From assembly GCA_003139975.1 (NCBI GenBank), contig PLHN01000490.1:10414-15414 (forward strand): a stretch of DNA of 5,001 bases. The letters run 5' to 3'. Both the position numbers and the translations under genes were made by a program. Position 1 is the first letter of the stretch; each line of letters starts with the position of its first letter. Below the pieces are notes generated by a model that was given only the letters and a program-made list of their open reading frames with translations, was not told where the DNA came from and made no database searches. The stretch is from Acidobacteriaceae bacterium (GTDB lineage: Bacteria; Acidobacteriota; Terriglobia; Terriglobales; Acidobacteriaceae). Shown one piece after another: positions 1 through 5,001 of the stretch.

Positions 1-274
1 CAATAATTGCGGCATCGGAACCTCCGTACGAGATTCCCTTTAAGGTTATTTTTTTTCCGATAATCTGGACCTGCTCGGTGTAAATACCGGGGCACACCAC
101 GATTGTGGTACTCCCGCTGAGCGGGGCAGCGTTCACAGCAGCCTGGATTGTGGTGAAATGCGTATAGTTCGGTGTACAACCCGGAGGGCCTACTGCAAGG
201 TTGCCGGCAAACGCTGGCGAGGCAGCCAAGACCAACACGGTTGCCAGAATACCGCTCGTTAAACTCGTTTTCAT
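1..274 (-). CDS. Exported right-handed beta-helix protein, N-terminal part (runs off the left edge)
   Basis: Ninety-one codons are visible on the minus strand from an ATG at 274; the frame is still open at base 1, so the C-terminus lies outside the window. Residues 1-23 form a classic Sec signal peptide: K2, a hydrophobic core around residues 8-18, and an A-F-A cleavage site after A23. Residues 40-80 contain a T-I-Q-A-A-V stretch, then V-V-C-P-G-I-Y, then E-Q-V-x-I and K-x-I-T-L-K-G. This is the usual entry sequence of pectin-lyase-fold, right-handed beta-helix proteins (pectinesterase, NosD or DUF1565 type). The start is well supported by GGAGG at 280-284, five bases upstream. A terminator separates it from the upstream gene, so it probably has its own promoter. 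Such proteins act outside the cytoplasm, often on polysaccharide or as surface proteins. No catalytic residues are visible in this part, so enzymatic activity cannot be claimed. Exported beta-helix protein: confident. Substrate: unknown. Confidence 0.85.
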   Translation of the reverse strand, partial: MKTSLTSGILATVLVLAASPAFAGNLAVGPPGCTPNYTHFTTIQAAVNAAPLSGSTTIVVCPGIYTEQVQIIGKKITLKGISYGGSDAAII

Positions 275-335
275 ACCTTCCTCCGTCTCGATTTCTCTGC
301 CCTTGACCCATCTAGTACCGGCGAAACAAACGAGA

Positions 336-364
336 TTGCTACAACACCCGCTCGCGGTTGACAA
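336..364 (-). promoter_or_regulatory. Candidate sigma-70-type promoter for the beta-helix gene
   Basis: On the minus strand TTGTCA (359-364, five of six matches to TTGACA) is followed after 17 bases by TAGCAA (336-341, only three of six matches to TATAAT). Transcription would begin near 329, leaving an untranslated leader of about 55 bases before the ATG at 274. It lies between the terminator at 450-485 and the gene start, where a promoter is expected. The poor -10 element keeps this tentative. Confidence 0.3.
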
Positions 365-449
365 GACTGCCCTAAGGAAGCGCCAGAGGAGTTTCGACAG
401 CCACTTTCACCGTGCCCGGCCCCATGTACAACGGATGCGACGGCCTCGA

Positions 450-485
450 AAAGATGGACGTGGCAAACTTCGCCACGTCCTCTTT
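450..485 (-). terminator. Intrinsic terminator after the VCBS/Ig-like gene
   Basis: GGACGTGGC (456-464) and GCCACGTCC (472-480) form a perfect 9-bp stem around a 7-base loop. The flanks AAAGA (450-454) and TCTTT (481-485) extend it with one bulged base at 455. Read on the minus strand, the stem is followed by ATCTTTTC, a short U-rich tail. It begins about 50 bases after the stop codon at 536. The T-tract is modest and both flanks are A/T-rich, so it might also work in the plus direction, but no plus-strand gene is seen here. Confidence 0.75.
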
Positions 486-535
486 GTAGTACCGGCGGGT
501 TTACCGTCGGCGTTTGCCGAAAACGCTGGCGACGC

Positions 536-2362
536 TTACTGCGCAGTCGTAGACTGTGTAGCACTTGCCGCCGTATAGGCCGGACTCGCCGCCCACACTG
601 CCTTCATCGAACACGTCCCGCTAGCCTTTATTACCGTCACCGTAGCCTGGTAGCTGCCCGGGCCGCTGTTGGTAACCGCACCCAAAGCGCAGACGTTGCC
701 AGGCGACGCCGAGATCGTCGGGACAACCGCGTAGGGCCCGGTCTCGTTCGACGTGGCCGTCACGGTGAACGAGGTTTCGTCTAGGGCGGAGGCTGGTGCG
801 CCAGTAAAGCTCACTGCCGGCGCAATTTTCGAGACTACTTCGCTCGCCGTACCGCTACTGGAAGCGTTCCAAAGGTCGCCGCCGTACGTGGCTTTCAGGG
901 TGCGTGATCCGAAGTAGGCGAACGCCGTCGACAGGGTCGCGACTCCATTCGTGGTGGGCGCGGTTCCGATTACGTTCGCGCCGTCGTAGAAGGTGACCGT
1001 GTCTCCGTTGGCGATGACAGAGCCGCTTGACGTGGTTGTGGAGGTGAGGATAACCGTCTGATTGACAGACGATGTACTGGGCGCGGCTACCAGATGGGTG
1101 GTTGTAGTAAACAAGGTGGTGTTCAGCAACACGGCAACCCACCCGTCGGTTGAGCAAGGGCTATTCGGGGAAGGGAAGGTCTGGCATAGGTTCGATACCA
1201 CCAGGTCGGGCTTGCCATCCCCATCTATGTCCACCACCGCCACCGAAGAGGCCTGATATCCGCCCGAGGCGAAAGTTTGGGCAACGTTGAAGCCGGCGAA
1301 TGCGGGTCCGACACCGCCCTTGTTGGTTAAAATGCTTACTTGGCCGATGGTATTGCAGGTCCCCTTACTTCCATTTCCTTGCTTCAGCTGGAACTGACAC
1401 TCGTCGGCCACGACTATATCTGGGAGACCGTCGCCGTTGATATCCGCTACCGTCACACCCAGGGGCCAAGCACCGACGACTTTGCTTTTGTAAGCTCCGG
1501 CTTGCTGGAGGGTTCCGTCGCCGTTACCGAGCAGCACATCGATTACATCCTCGTCGGTGGCCTCGACCACATCCAAAATGCCGTCGCCATTTAAGTCCTT
1601 AATGGCGATGGAAACGGCCCCGCCCAGGAGTTCACCGCCGGAAACCGGAGTAAAATCGCCGGCGCCGTCGCCCAGCAGTACGCCGCCGTTGAAGACGATA
1701 TCCAGGTTACCGTCGTGATTCATGTCCGCAAGCGCGACCGGACCACCGGTCGAGGAAGTAATGATGATGGGCAGGTGGAATGTTCCGTCGCCGAGGCCCT
1801 TATTCAGCAGCAAGGTCACATTGCCGTTGAGGCAGGTTTCAGGTTGACAGTTGCTGGTCACCACCAGATCCGGGTGACCGTCGTTGTCGACGTCGCCGAC
1901 CGCGATCCCAAGGGTTTCGATCGGACCCGCATTGACGCTTACCGGCCCAGTGAATGTTCCGTCGCCAACGCCCAGCAGCACGTCCACGCCGCCACCGGTA
2001 GCATTGGCGTTGTAGTTGGTGGTCGCCGCGATGTCGAGTATGCCATCTCCGTTCAAATCCGCCACGACCATGAGATTGGCCCCGGTCCCAGCCGATGGGT
2101 AATTGTTGTTGAACGAGAAGGTACCGTCGCCATTGCCCAGGAATACGCTGTAGGAATCGGTATTGCAAACGACCATGTCCGGAATGCCATCTCCGTTAAG
2201 GTCCGCCAAGATCACTTGATCGCCCCCGACGCCGCTCGTGTCGTAGCCCGCTTGTTTTGCGGGAGTAAAGGTTAGTGCCGGCGTGGACGCCTGCGCAACC
2301 GCCGCTGCCAGCACGACGATTAGAAGACTCGCAAATACCGAGTGGAAACGAACCAACTTCAT
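536..2362 (-). CDS. Exported FG-GAP/VCBS repeat beta-propeller protein with two C-terminal Ig-like domains
   Basis: The product has 608 residues. Residues 1-25 are a Sec signal peptide (K2, R5, hydrophobic core, cleavage near A-Q-A). Seven D-x-(N/D)-x-D-G-x-x-D calcium loops begin at D54, D102, D157, D213, D256, D307 and D378, several followed by L-G-x-G-D-G-T-F. Spacings of 43-71 residues fit the FG-GAP/VCBS repeat and suggest a seven-bladed, integrin-alpha-like propeller. Residues about 421-512 and 513-608 are two Ig-like domains: one carries V-T-F-Y-D-G and A-T-Y-G-G-D, the other S-F-T-V-T-A-T and the ending A-T-Q-S-T-T-A. There is no C-terminal anchor, LPXTG, PEP-CTERM or other sorting signal, so it is probably secreted or held non-covalently at the surface. 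A longer in-frame start at 2431 exists, but ATG 2362 is preferred because it has GGAGG upstream and begins the signal peptide directly. The likely role is calcium-dependent binding or adhesion. No enzymatic domain is visible and the ligand is unknown. Confidence 0.92.
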   Translation of the reverse strand: MKLVRFHSVFASLLIVVLAAAVAQASTPALTFTPAKQAGYDTSGVGGDQVILADLNGDGIPDMVVCNTDSYSVFLGNGDGTFSFNNNYPSAGTGANLMVVADLNGDGILDIAATTNYNANATGGGVDVLLGVGDGTFTGPVSVNAGPIETLGIAVGDVDNDGHPDLVVTSNCQPETCLNGNVTLLLNKGLGDGTFHLPIIITSSTGGPVALADMNHDGNLDIVFNGGVLLGDGAGDFTPVSGGELLGGAVSIAIKDLNGDGILDVVEATDEDVIDVLLGNGDGTLQQAGAYKSKVVGAWPLGVTVADINGDGLPDIVVADECQFQLKQGNGSKGTCNTIGQVSILTNKGGVGPAFAGFNVAQTFASGGYQASSVAVVDIDGDGKPDLVVSNLCQTFPSPNSPCSTDGWVAVLLNTTLFTTTTHLVAAPSTSSVNQTVILTSTTTSSGSVIANGDTVTFYDGANVIGTAPTTNGVATLSTAFAYFGSRTLKATYGGDLWNASSSGTASEVVSKIAPAVSFTGAPASALDETSFTVTATSNETGPYAVVPTISASPGNVCALGAVTNSGPGSYQATVTVIKASGTCSMKAVWAASPAYTAASATQSTTAQ

Positions 2363-2366
2363 ACAG

Positions 2367-2371
2367 CCTCC
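2367..2371 (-). promoter_or_regulatory. Ribosome binding site that fixes the VCBS gene start at 2362
   Basis: GGAGG on the minus strand lies four bases before ATG 2362. The beta-helix gene has the same ACGGAGG context upstream of its start. The alternative start at 2431 would add 23 residues ahead of the signal peptide, so the shorter form is preferred. Confidence 0.75.
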
Positions 2372-2413
2372 GTGAAATCGAAATTTGGCAAAGTACAGCC
2401 CGAGGGTCAGAAT

Positions 2414-2427
2414 GGCGCTTAAGCGCC
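2414..2427. repeat. Perfect 14-bp palindrome upstream of the VCBS gene
   Basis: GGCGCTTAAGCGCC is fully self-complementary and lies 51 bases before the ATG at 2362. Its length and position suit a binding site for a dimeric regulator. In RNA it could form only a short stem with a tight loop, and no T-tract follows, so a terminator is unlikely. The regulatory role is inferred from symmetry and position alone. Confidence 0.45.
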
Positions 2428-2687
2428 GCACGTGGAAAGCTCCGGCAGGCTACCACACGAGTGTTAAGCCGGAATTAATCCGCGCTATCCACACCACCAA
2501 AGAGTCTCCAGAGAGTATCAAGAAGCCCCGCTCCTGGCAGACTCACTACGAGACGGCGGCGGGTGTTTTTTCGTCGAGCTGAGCTTCGATTCACCAGCAG
2601 ACGCAGGCGAACAACTTATTCCTGGGTTCGCATAGTGCATAATCATCACTCCACTTGACTTGCATCTTTATCGACTTGATCTTTCTG

Positions 2688-2710
2688 TGATTGGCCTTGG
2701 GGGCCAATTA
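2688..2710 (-). other. Hairpin in the putative VCBS leader
   Basis: ATTGGCC (2690-2696) pairs with GGCCAAT (2702-2708) around a 5-base loop. One G-T and one T-A pair extend it to nine pairs. No T-run follows on either strand, so it is not an intrinsic terminator. In the minus-strand transcript from the promoter at 2768-2796 it would form about 50 bases after the start, where it could affect transcript stability or regulation. Confidence 0.45.
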
Positions 2711-2767
2711 ACAACGGAATCGGGGAAAGCTTGCAACCCTAACTGGCAGGGATAATGTTGGCAACGA

Positions 2768-2796
2768 ATGGTAGAAGACTCTTGATCGTCTGTCAA
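2768..2796 (-). promoter_or_regulatory. Strong sigma-70-type promoter with an A-tract UP element
   Basis: On the minus strand a perfect TTGACA (2791-2796) is followed by a 17-base spacer and TACCAT (2768-2773, four of six matches to TATAAT). Directly upstream are two A/T tracts (2802-2807 and 2810-2817), nine bases apart centre to centre. With a start near 2761 they fall at about -41 to -56, where an UP element contacts the RNA polymerase alpha subunits. The first recognised downstream gene on this strand is the VCBS gene, which would have a leader of about 400 bases. A separate small RNA or short gene could be the real target. Confidence 0.6.
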
Positions 2797-3080
2797 GGTG
2801 CAAAAAATCAAAAAAAATCGACAGTAGCTGTGAAATCCGTTGCAGACCCGCGACTCACTTGCCGTACTCGTTCTGGCCAGCGGTTCCGCTCTGGATAAGC
2901 ACCACTCCGATTCCCCGACGCCGCAGGAATCCCCACAAACAACCGCCGAAGATACAGACATACAGAAGGGGACTGGAATGACCAAGACGAACACGGCAGC
3001 GATTAGCGCAAAGCAGATGGAGAACACGCCGACGCTGGTAGGGACGTGTTTGCCCGTAAGATGTTGAAACTACGTTAGAG

Positions 3081-3109
3081 CGCGGGTTCGATTCCCGTCT
3101 CCCACCCCA
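3081..3109 (+). pseudogene. Isolated 3' end of a tRNA, probably derived from tRNA-Gly
   Basis: GCGGG (3082-3086), loop TTCGATT (3087-3093) and CCCGT (3094-3098) make a complete T-arm. CTCCCAC (3099-3105) is an acceptor 3' strand, followed by discriminator C (3106) and encoded CCA (3107-3109). From memory, many bacterial tRNA-Gly(GCC) genes end almost identically, with CCCGTCTCCCGCTCCA, two bases different. The matching 5' acceptor strand, GTGGGAG, is not found at the required distance upstream. Neither a normal D-arm nor a normal anticodon arm can be folded. This is therefore a tRNA fragment, not a working tRNA. Such fragments commonly mark the far end of an element that integrated into a tRNA gene; a decayed tRNA copy is the alternative. 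Confidence 0.6.
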
Positions 3110-3148
3110 ATTCTTTAGTGAGTTGTAGACGTTCCGCGCCGTTCCGCC

Positions 3149-4885
3149 TCACCTCGCCCGATATACTGTCTTTCCAGCCACCATCGTCCACACCACCTTG
3201 GTGTCGCGCATTTCCTCGGGCGAAACCGTCAAAACATCGCGGTCCAGCAAAACCAGATCCGCGCGCTTGCCCGGGGCGATCATTCCAATCGAGTCAAGAT
3301 TCATGGCGCGAGCCGCGTTCCGGGTGTAGGCATAGAACATCGCTTCCCGCGGCATCGCCTGCGATGGGTCGAGCACTCCTTCCGGTCCTTTGCGTGTCTC
3401 CGCCTGATAAATGGCCCGAAACACGTTCGCGGTCGAAACCGGCCAGTCGCTCGCGCCTGCAATAATGCCGCCATTGTCGAGGATCGAGCGCGCCGGATAT
3501 TGCCACTTGTAGATCTCGGAATCCAGATAAGGCTTCACGATCTCGATCGTGTCCTGACTCGCTTCGGCCCAGAAAAGCTGCAACGCGCTCACCACGCCCA
3601 GTTCCCGGAACCGCGGAAAATCCTCCGGCAGCACGAACTGTTCATGCGTGAGCGTGTGCGGCAGCCGGGAATTGCCATTGGCTTTTCGCGCCGCCGCAAT
3701 CCCGTCCAGCGCTTCCTTGACCGCACCATCGCCGATCGCATGCACGTGAATGATCAACCCTTGCTTGTCGGCGTCCACGCATAGCTCGGCAAATTTCTTC
3801 GGATCAAACAGCAGATCGCCGTTGCGCCCGGTGTTTTTGTACGGCTTGCTGAGATGCGCCGTTTGGGAGGGATACTCCACCACGCCATCCGCGAAGACCT
3901 TGATACCGCTCACATATAGATTCGGCACGTTCTTGTACGTCTCGCGCGTCTTTTGCACCTTGGCGAGTTCCGCCGCCGGATCGATTGCAAGCACCTGAGG
4001 AAACGCCACCACCTGCGAAGTCAACGCCCCTTCGTCGGCCAGCAGCTTGTATGCCTGCAGGACGTAATCCGATGCCAGCGGATCGAGCCATGCTGTAATG
4101 CCAAGGCTGTAGTTATATTGCAGCGCCGCGCGCCCAGCGGCCAGCAGCCGGTCGGGAGTGGGCTCCGGCAGCAGCGGCTCGATTCTCTCCATGCCCGCGT
4201 CCACCAGAAAGCCATTCGGCTGCATGTCCTTATCTTTAGCTGTGCCGTAGTAACTTCGTTCCGCCGCGGAAAGATGCTTCAGAAAATCCGCCGTAATGCC
4301 CGCCCGCTGCAACAGCGCGCGATTCGCCCATGCTGTGTGCCCATCCATGCCGCGCAAAAGAACGCTTTGCTTCTCGTAAGCGCCGGTGCTGAACTCGGCG
4401 TTGAGTACGTCGCAGTGCGACCAGAATTCCAGCGGCAGGCCAAGAATCTCCAGAATGTCGCCGTGCATTCCCTTGCCCGTCGTTTTCGCGTCTTCGACAA
4501 AAGGCGCGAGCTCATTGAGAGCGTGCACTTTTTCGCTGGCGTCGGCCGAAATCAGCGCGAGCCCTCCATCGATCGAGTGGCTGTGCGAATCGACGAATCC
4601 GGGGAACAGACTCTTGCCCTCCAGATCGATGCGCTCGGCATTCGCAGACATGGACTTCACTACCTCGGGGAAGGTGCCCACCGCGATAATCGTGTCTCCA
4701 CGAATCGCAACCGCTTCCGCATAAGGGTTCTGCGCGTCGCCGGTGAAAACCTGGGCATTGAAGAAAATCCGCTTACTGGAGCTTTCTTGCGCCCAAACTG
4801 AGGATTCAGTCTGAACAGCAAACAAGGTTGTGACGAACAGAAAAAAGAAATAATGCCGGGAAAAACGTCTCACGCGATCACCCAT
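3149..4885 (-). CDS. Exported metal-dependent amidohydrolase (Amidohydro_3, YtcJ-like)
   Basis: The product has 578 residues from ATG 4885. Residues 6-33 form a signal peptide (R-R-F-S-R-H, then a Phe/Leu-rich core, cleavage near V-W-A-Q), so the enzyme should act in the periplasm or outside. The mature part has the full amidohydrolase layout: an N-terminal beta strand region (I-F-F-N-A-Q-V-F-T-G-D), P-G-F-V-D-S-H-S-H with metal ligands H101 and H103, D-G-H-T-A-W-A-N (181-188), I-K-V-F-A-D-G (328-334), H-V-H-A-I-G-D (380-386), T-H-E-Q (413-416) and A-S-D-W-P-V with D480. It ends with the usual A-P-G-K-R-A-D-L-V-L-L-D strands. Length and motifs match the YtcJ/N-substituted formamide deformylase group, which hydrolyses C-N bonds; the substrate cannot be read from sequence. 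TTG 4906 and ATG 4900 are also in frame, and GTG 4873 has a better ribosome binding site. It stands alone, with no clear terminator before the tRNA fragment. Confidence 0.93.
   Translation of the reverse strand: MGDRVRRFSRHYFFFLFVTTLFAVQTESSVWAQESSSKRIFFNAQVFTGDAQNPYAEAVAIRGDTIIAVGTFPEVVKSMSANAERIDLEGKSLFPGFVDSHSHSIDGGLALISADASEKVHALNELAPFVEDAKTTGKGMHGDILEILGLPLEFWSHCDVLNAEFSTGAYEKQSVLLRGMDGHTAWANRALLQRAGITADFLKHLSAAERSYYGTAKDKDMQPNGFLVDAGMERIEPLLPEPTPDRLLAAGRAALQYNYSLGITAWLDPLASDYVLQAYKLLADEGALTSQVVAFPQVLAIDPAAELAKVQKTRETYKNVPNLYVSGIKVFADGVVEYPSQTAHLSKPYKNTGRNGDLLFDPKKFAELCVDADKQGLIIHVHAIGDGAVKEALDGIAAARKANGNSRLPHTLTHEQFVLPEDFPRFRELGVVSALQLFWAEASQDTIEIVKPYLDSEIYKWQYPARSILDNGGIIAGASDWPVSTANVFRAIYQAETRKGPEGVLDPSQAMPREAMFYAYTRNAARAMNLDSIGMIAPGKRADLVLLDRDVLTVSPEEMRDTKVVWTMVAGKTVYRAR
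4876..4883 (-). promoter_or_regulatory. Possible ribosome binding site for an alternative GTG start at 4873
   Basis: GGGTGATC on the minus strand matches the part of the ribosomal complement that follows GGAGG (AGGAGGTGATC). It ends two bases before GTG 4873, which corresponds to normal spacing. The ATG at 4885 has no purine-rich site upstream. Starting at 4873 would give 574 residues, with the signal peptide beginning at V-R-R-F. Confidence 0.35.
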
Positions 4886-4924
4886 TTTCAATGGCCACAT
4901 TGGCAAGATTCAATCAGACAGGCA

Positions 4925-4930
4925 ACTATA
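4925..4930 (-). promoter_or_regulatory. Candidate -10 element for the amidohydrolase gene
   Basis: TATAGT on the minus strand matches TATAAT at five of six bases and would start transcription about 30 bases before ATG 4885. No convincing -35 hexamer lies 16-18 bases upstream, where the sequence is purine-rich (around GAGGTT), so the element is provisional. Confidence 0.3.
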
Positions 4931-4978
4931 CACAAGCTCTCGGGACTAACCTCCCTCTGCGTCTCGTCGTCGTCCCTT

Positions 4979-5001
4979 CCCAAAGCCCAAAGCCCAAAGC
5001 C
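4979..5001. repeat. Heptanucleotide tandem repeat (CCCAAAG), at least 3.3 copies, continuing past the edge
   Basis: Three perfect CCCAAAG units (4979-4985, 4986-4992, 4993-4999) and the first two bases of a fourth reach the window end, so the total copy number is unknown. The array lies about 95 bases upstream of the amidohydrolase start, in non-coding sequence as far as can be seen. Confidence 0.85.

Larger units (their letters stand above)
2363..3148. other. Long non-coding stretch between the VCBS gene and the amidohydrolase gene
   Basis: These 786 bases hold no gene I can recognise. Reading leftwards it contains: the tRNA 3' fragment (3081-3109); a 7-bp stem at 3022-3028/3045-3051; an A/T-rich tract and strong minus-strand promoter (2768-2817); a hairpin (2688-2710); and a 14-bp palindrome (2414-2427). 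Two small ORFs have a plausible ribosome binding site and ATG: 2518-2640 minus (40 residues, rich in Ser and Pro) and 2412-2582 plus (56 residues, basic). They overlap on opposite strands, resemble nothing I know, and are not called as genes. The minus reading frame 2668-3027 starts with GTG, lacks a ribosome binding site and soon loses protein-like composition. I see no match to a riboswitch class I know. Confidence 0.6.

Noticed and set aside
201..578. Plus-strand open frame of 125 residues across the beta-helix start, terminator and VCBS end
   Set aside because: It runs through the terminator hairpin and both gene ends, and has no recognisable protein features.
1715..2275. Plus-strand open frame of 186 residues inside the VCBS gene
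   Set aside because: Its apparent repeats (Val, Asp, His patterns) mirror the repeated calcium-loop codons on the other strand. No ribosome binding site or domain supports it.
2552..2572. T-run at 2567-2572 after a GC-rich stretch, as a plus-strand terminator
   Set aside because: The only stem available is five pairs (CCCGC with GCGGG) with a loop of about 35 bases, too weak to call.
2810..2830. Minus-strand terminator made of ACAG/CTGT and the following T-tracts
   Set aside because: The stem has only four pairs, and the T-tracts are better explained as an UP element in register with the promoter.
2668..3027. Minus-strand frame of 119 residues with a hydrophobic, signal-like N-terminus
   Set aside because: It starts with GTG without a ribosome binding site, runs across the UP element and promoter, and its remaining sequence has no protein-like pattern.
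2790..3109. A tmRNA ending in the T-arm at 3082-3098
   Set aside because: The TCGACAG at 2818-2824 lacks the expected preceding acceptor strand, and no tag frame ending in a Leu-Ala-Leu-Ala-Ala type sequence is found.
3130..3147. Direct repeat CGTTCCGC at 3130-3137 and 3140-3147
   Set aside because: Two short copies just after the amidohydrolase stop; too short and simple to interpret, and they do not form a terminator.
3953..4801. Plus-strand open frame of 282 residues inside the amidohydrolase gene
   Set aside because: It is antisense to a gene with a complete set of family motifs, has no recognisable domain, and is rich in Arg, Gln and His as expected from the complementary strand of GC-biased codons.

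Overview
The window looks like chromosomal DNA of a moderately GC-rich bacterium, most likely a member of the Acidobacteriota (Terriglobia type). That placement is an inference from protein style: an exported FG-GAP/VCBS protein joined to Ig-like domains with the TFTVTAT...ATQSTTA signature, next to an exported beta-helix protein and an exported YtcJ-type amidohydrolase. No rRNA or marker gene is present to confirm it. All three recognisable genes lie on the minus strand, so the window reads biologically from right to left.

Right to left: at the edge (4979-5001) is a 7-bp tandem repeat that runs out of the window. Next comes a complete gene for an exported metal-dependent amidohydrolase (3149-4885). 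Just beyond its stop, on the plus strand, lies an isolated 3' end of a tRNA (3081-3109) that closely resembles tRNA-Gly but has no recognisable 5' half. The rest of the long non-coding stretch 2363-3148 holds a very good minus-strand sigma-70-type promoter with an A-tract UP element, a hairpin, a 14-bp perfect palindrome and two weak small-ORF candidates. This promoter points at a 608-residue exported protein (536-2362) with seven calcium-loop repeats, probably a seven-bladed beta-propeller, followed by two Ig-like domains. A clear hairpin terminator (450-485) follows. The last gene (1-274, cut by the window edge) starts an exported right-handed beta-helix protein of the pectinesterase/NosD type.

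The two left-hand genes encode exported, repeat-built proteins of the kind used in cell-surface or extracellular interactions. The terminator between them argues for separate transcription units. The amidohydrolase appears to be monocistronic, and nothing in the sequence ties it functionally to the other two. I found no CRISPR array, transposase, integrase or toxin-antitoxin pair. The most unusual signals are the tRNA 3' fragment, which may mark an integration junction, and the strong promoter with a leader of about 400 nt.
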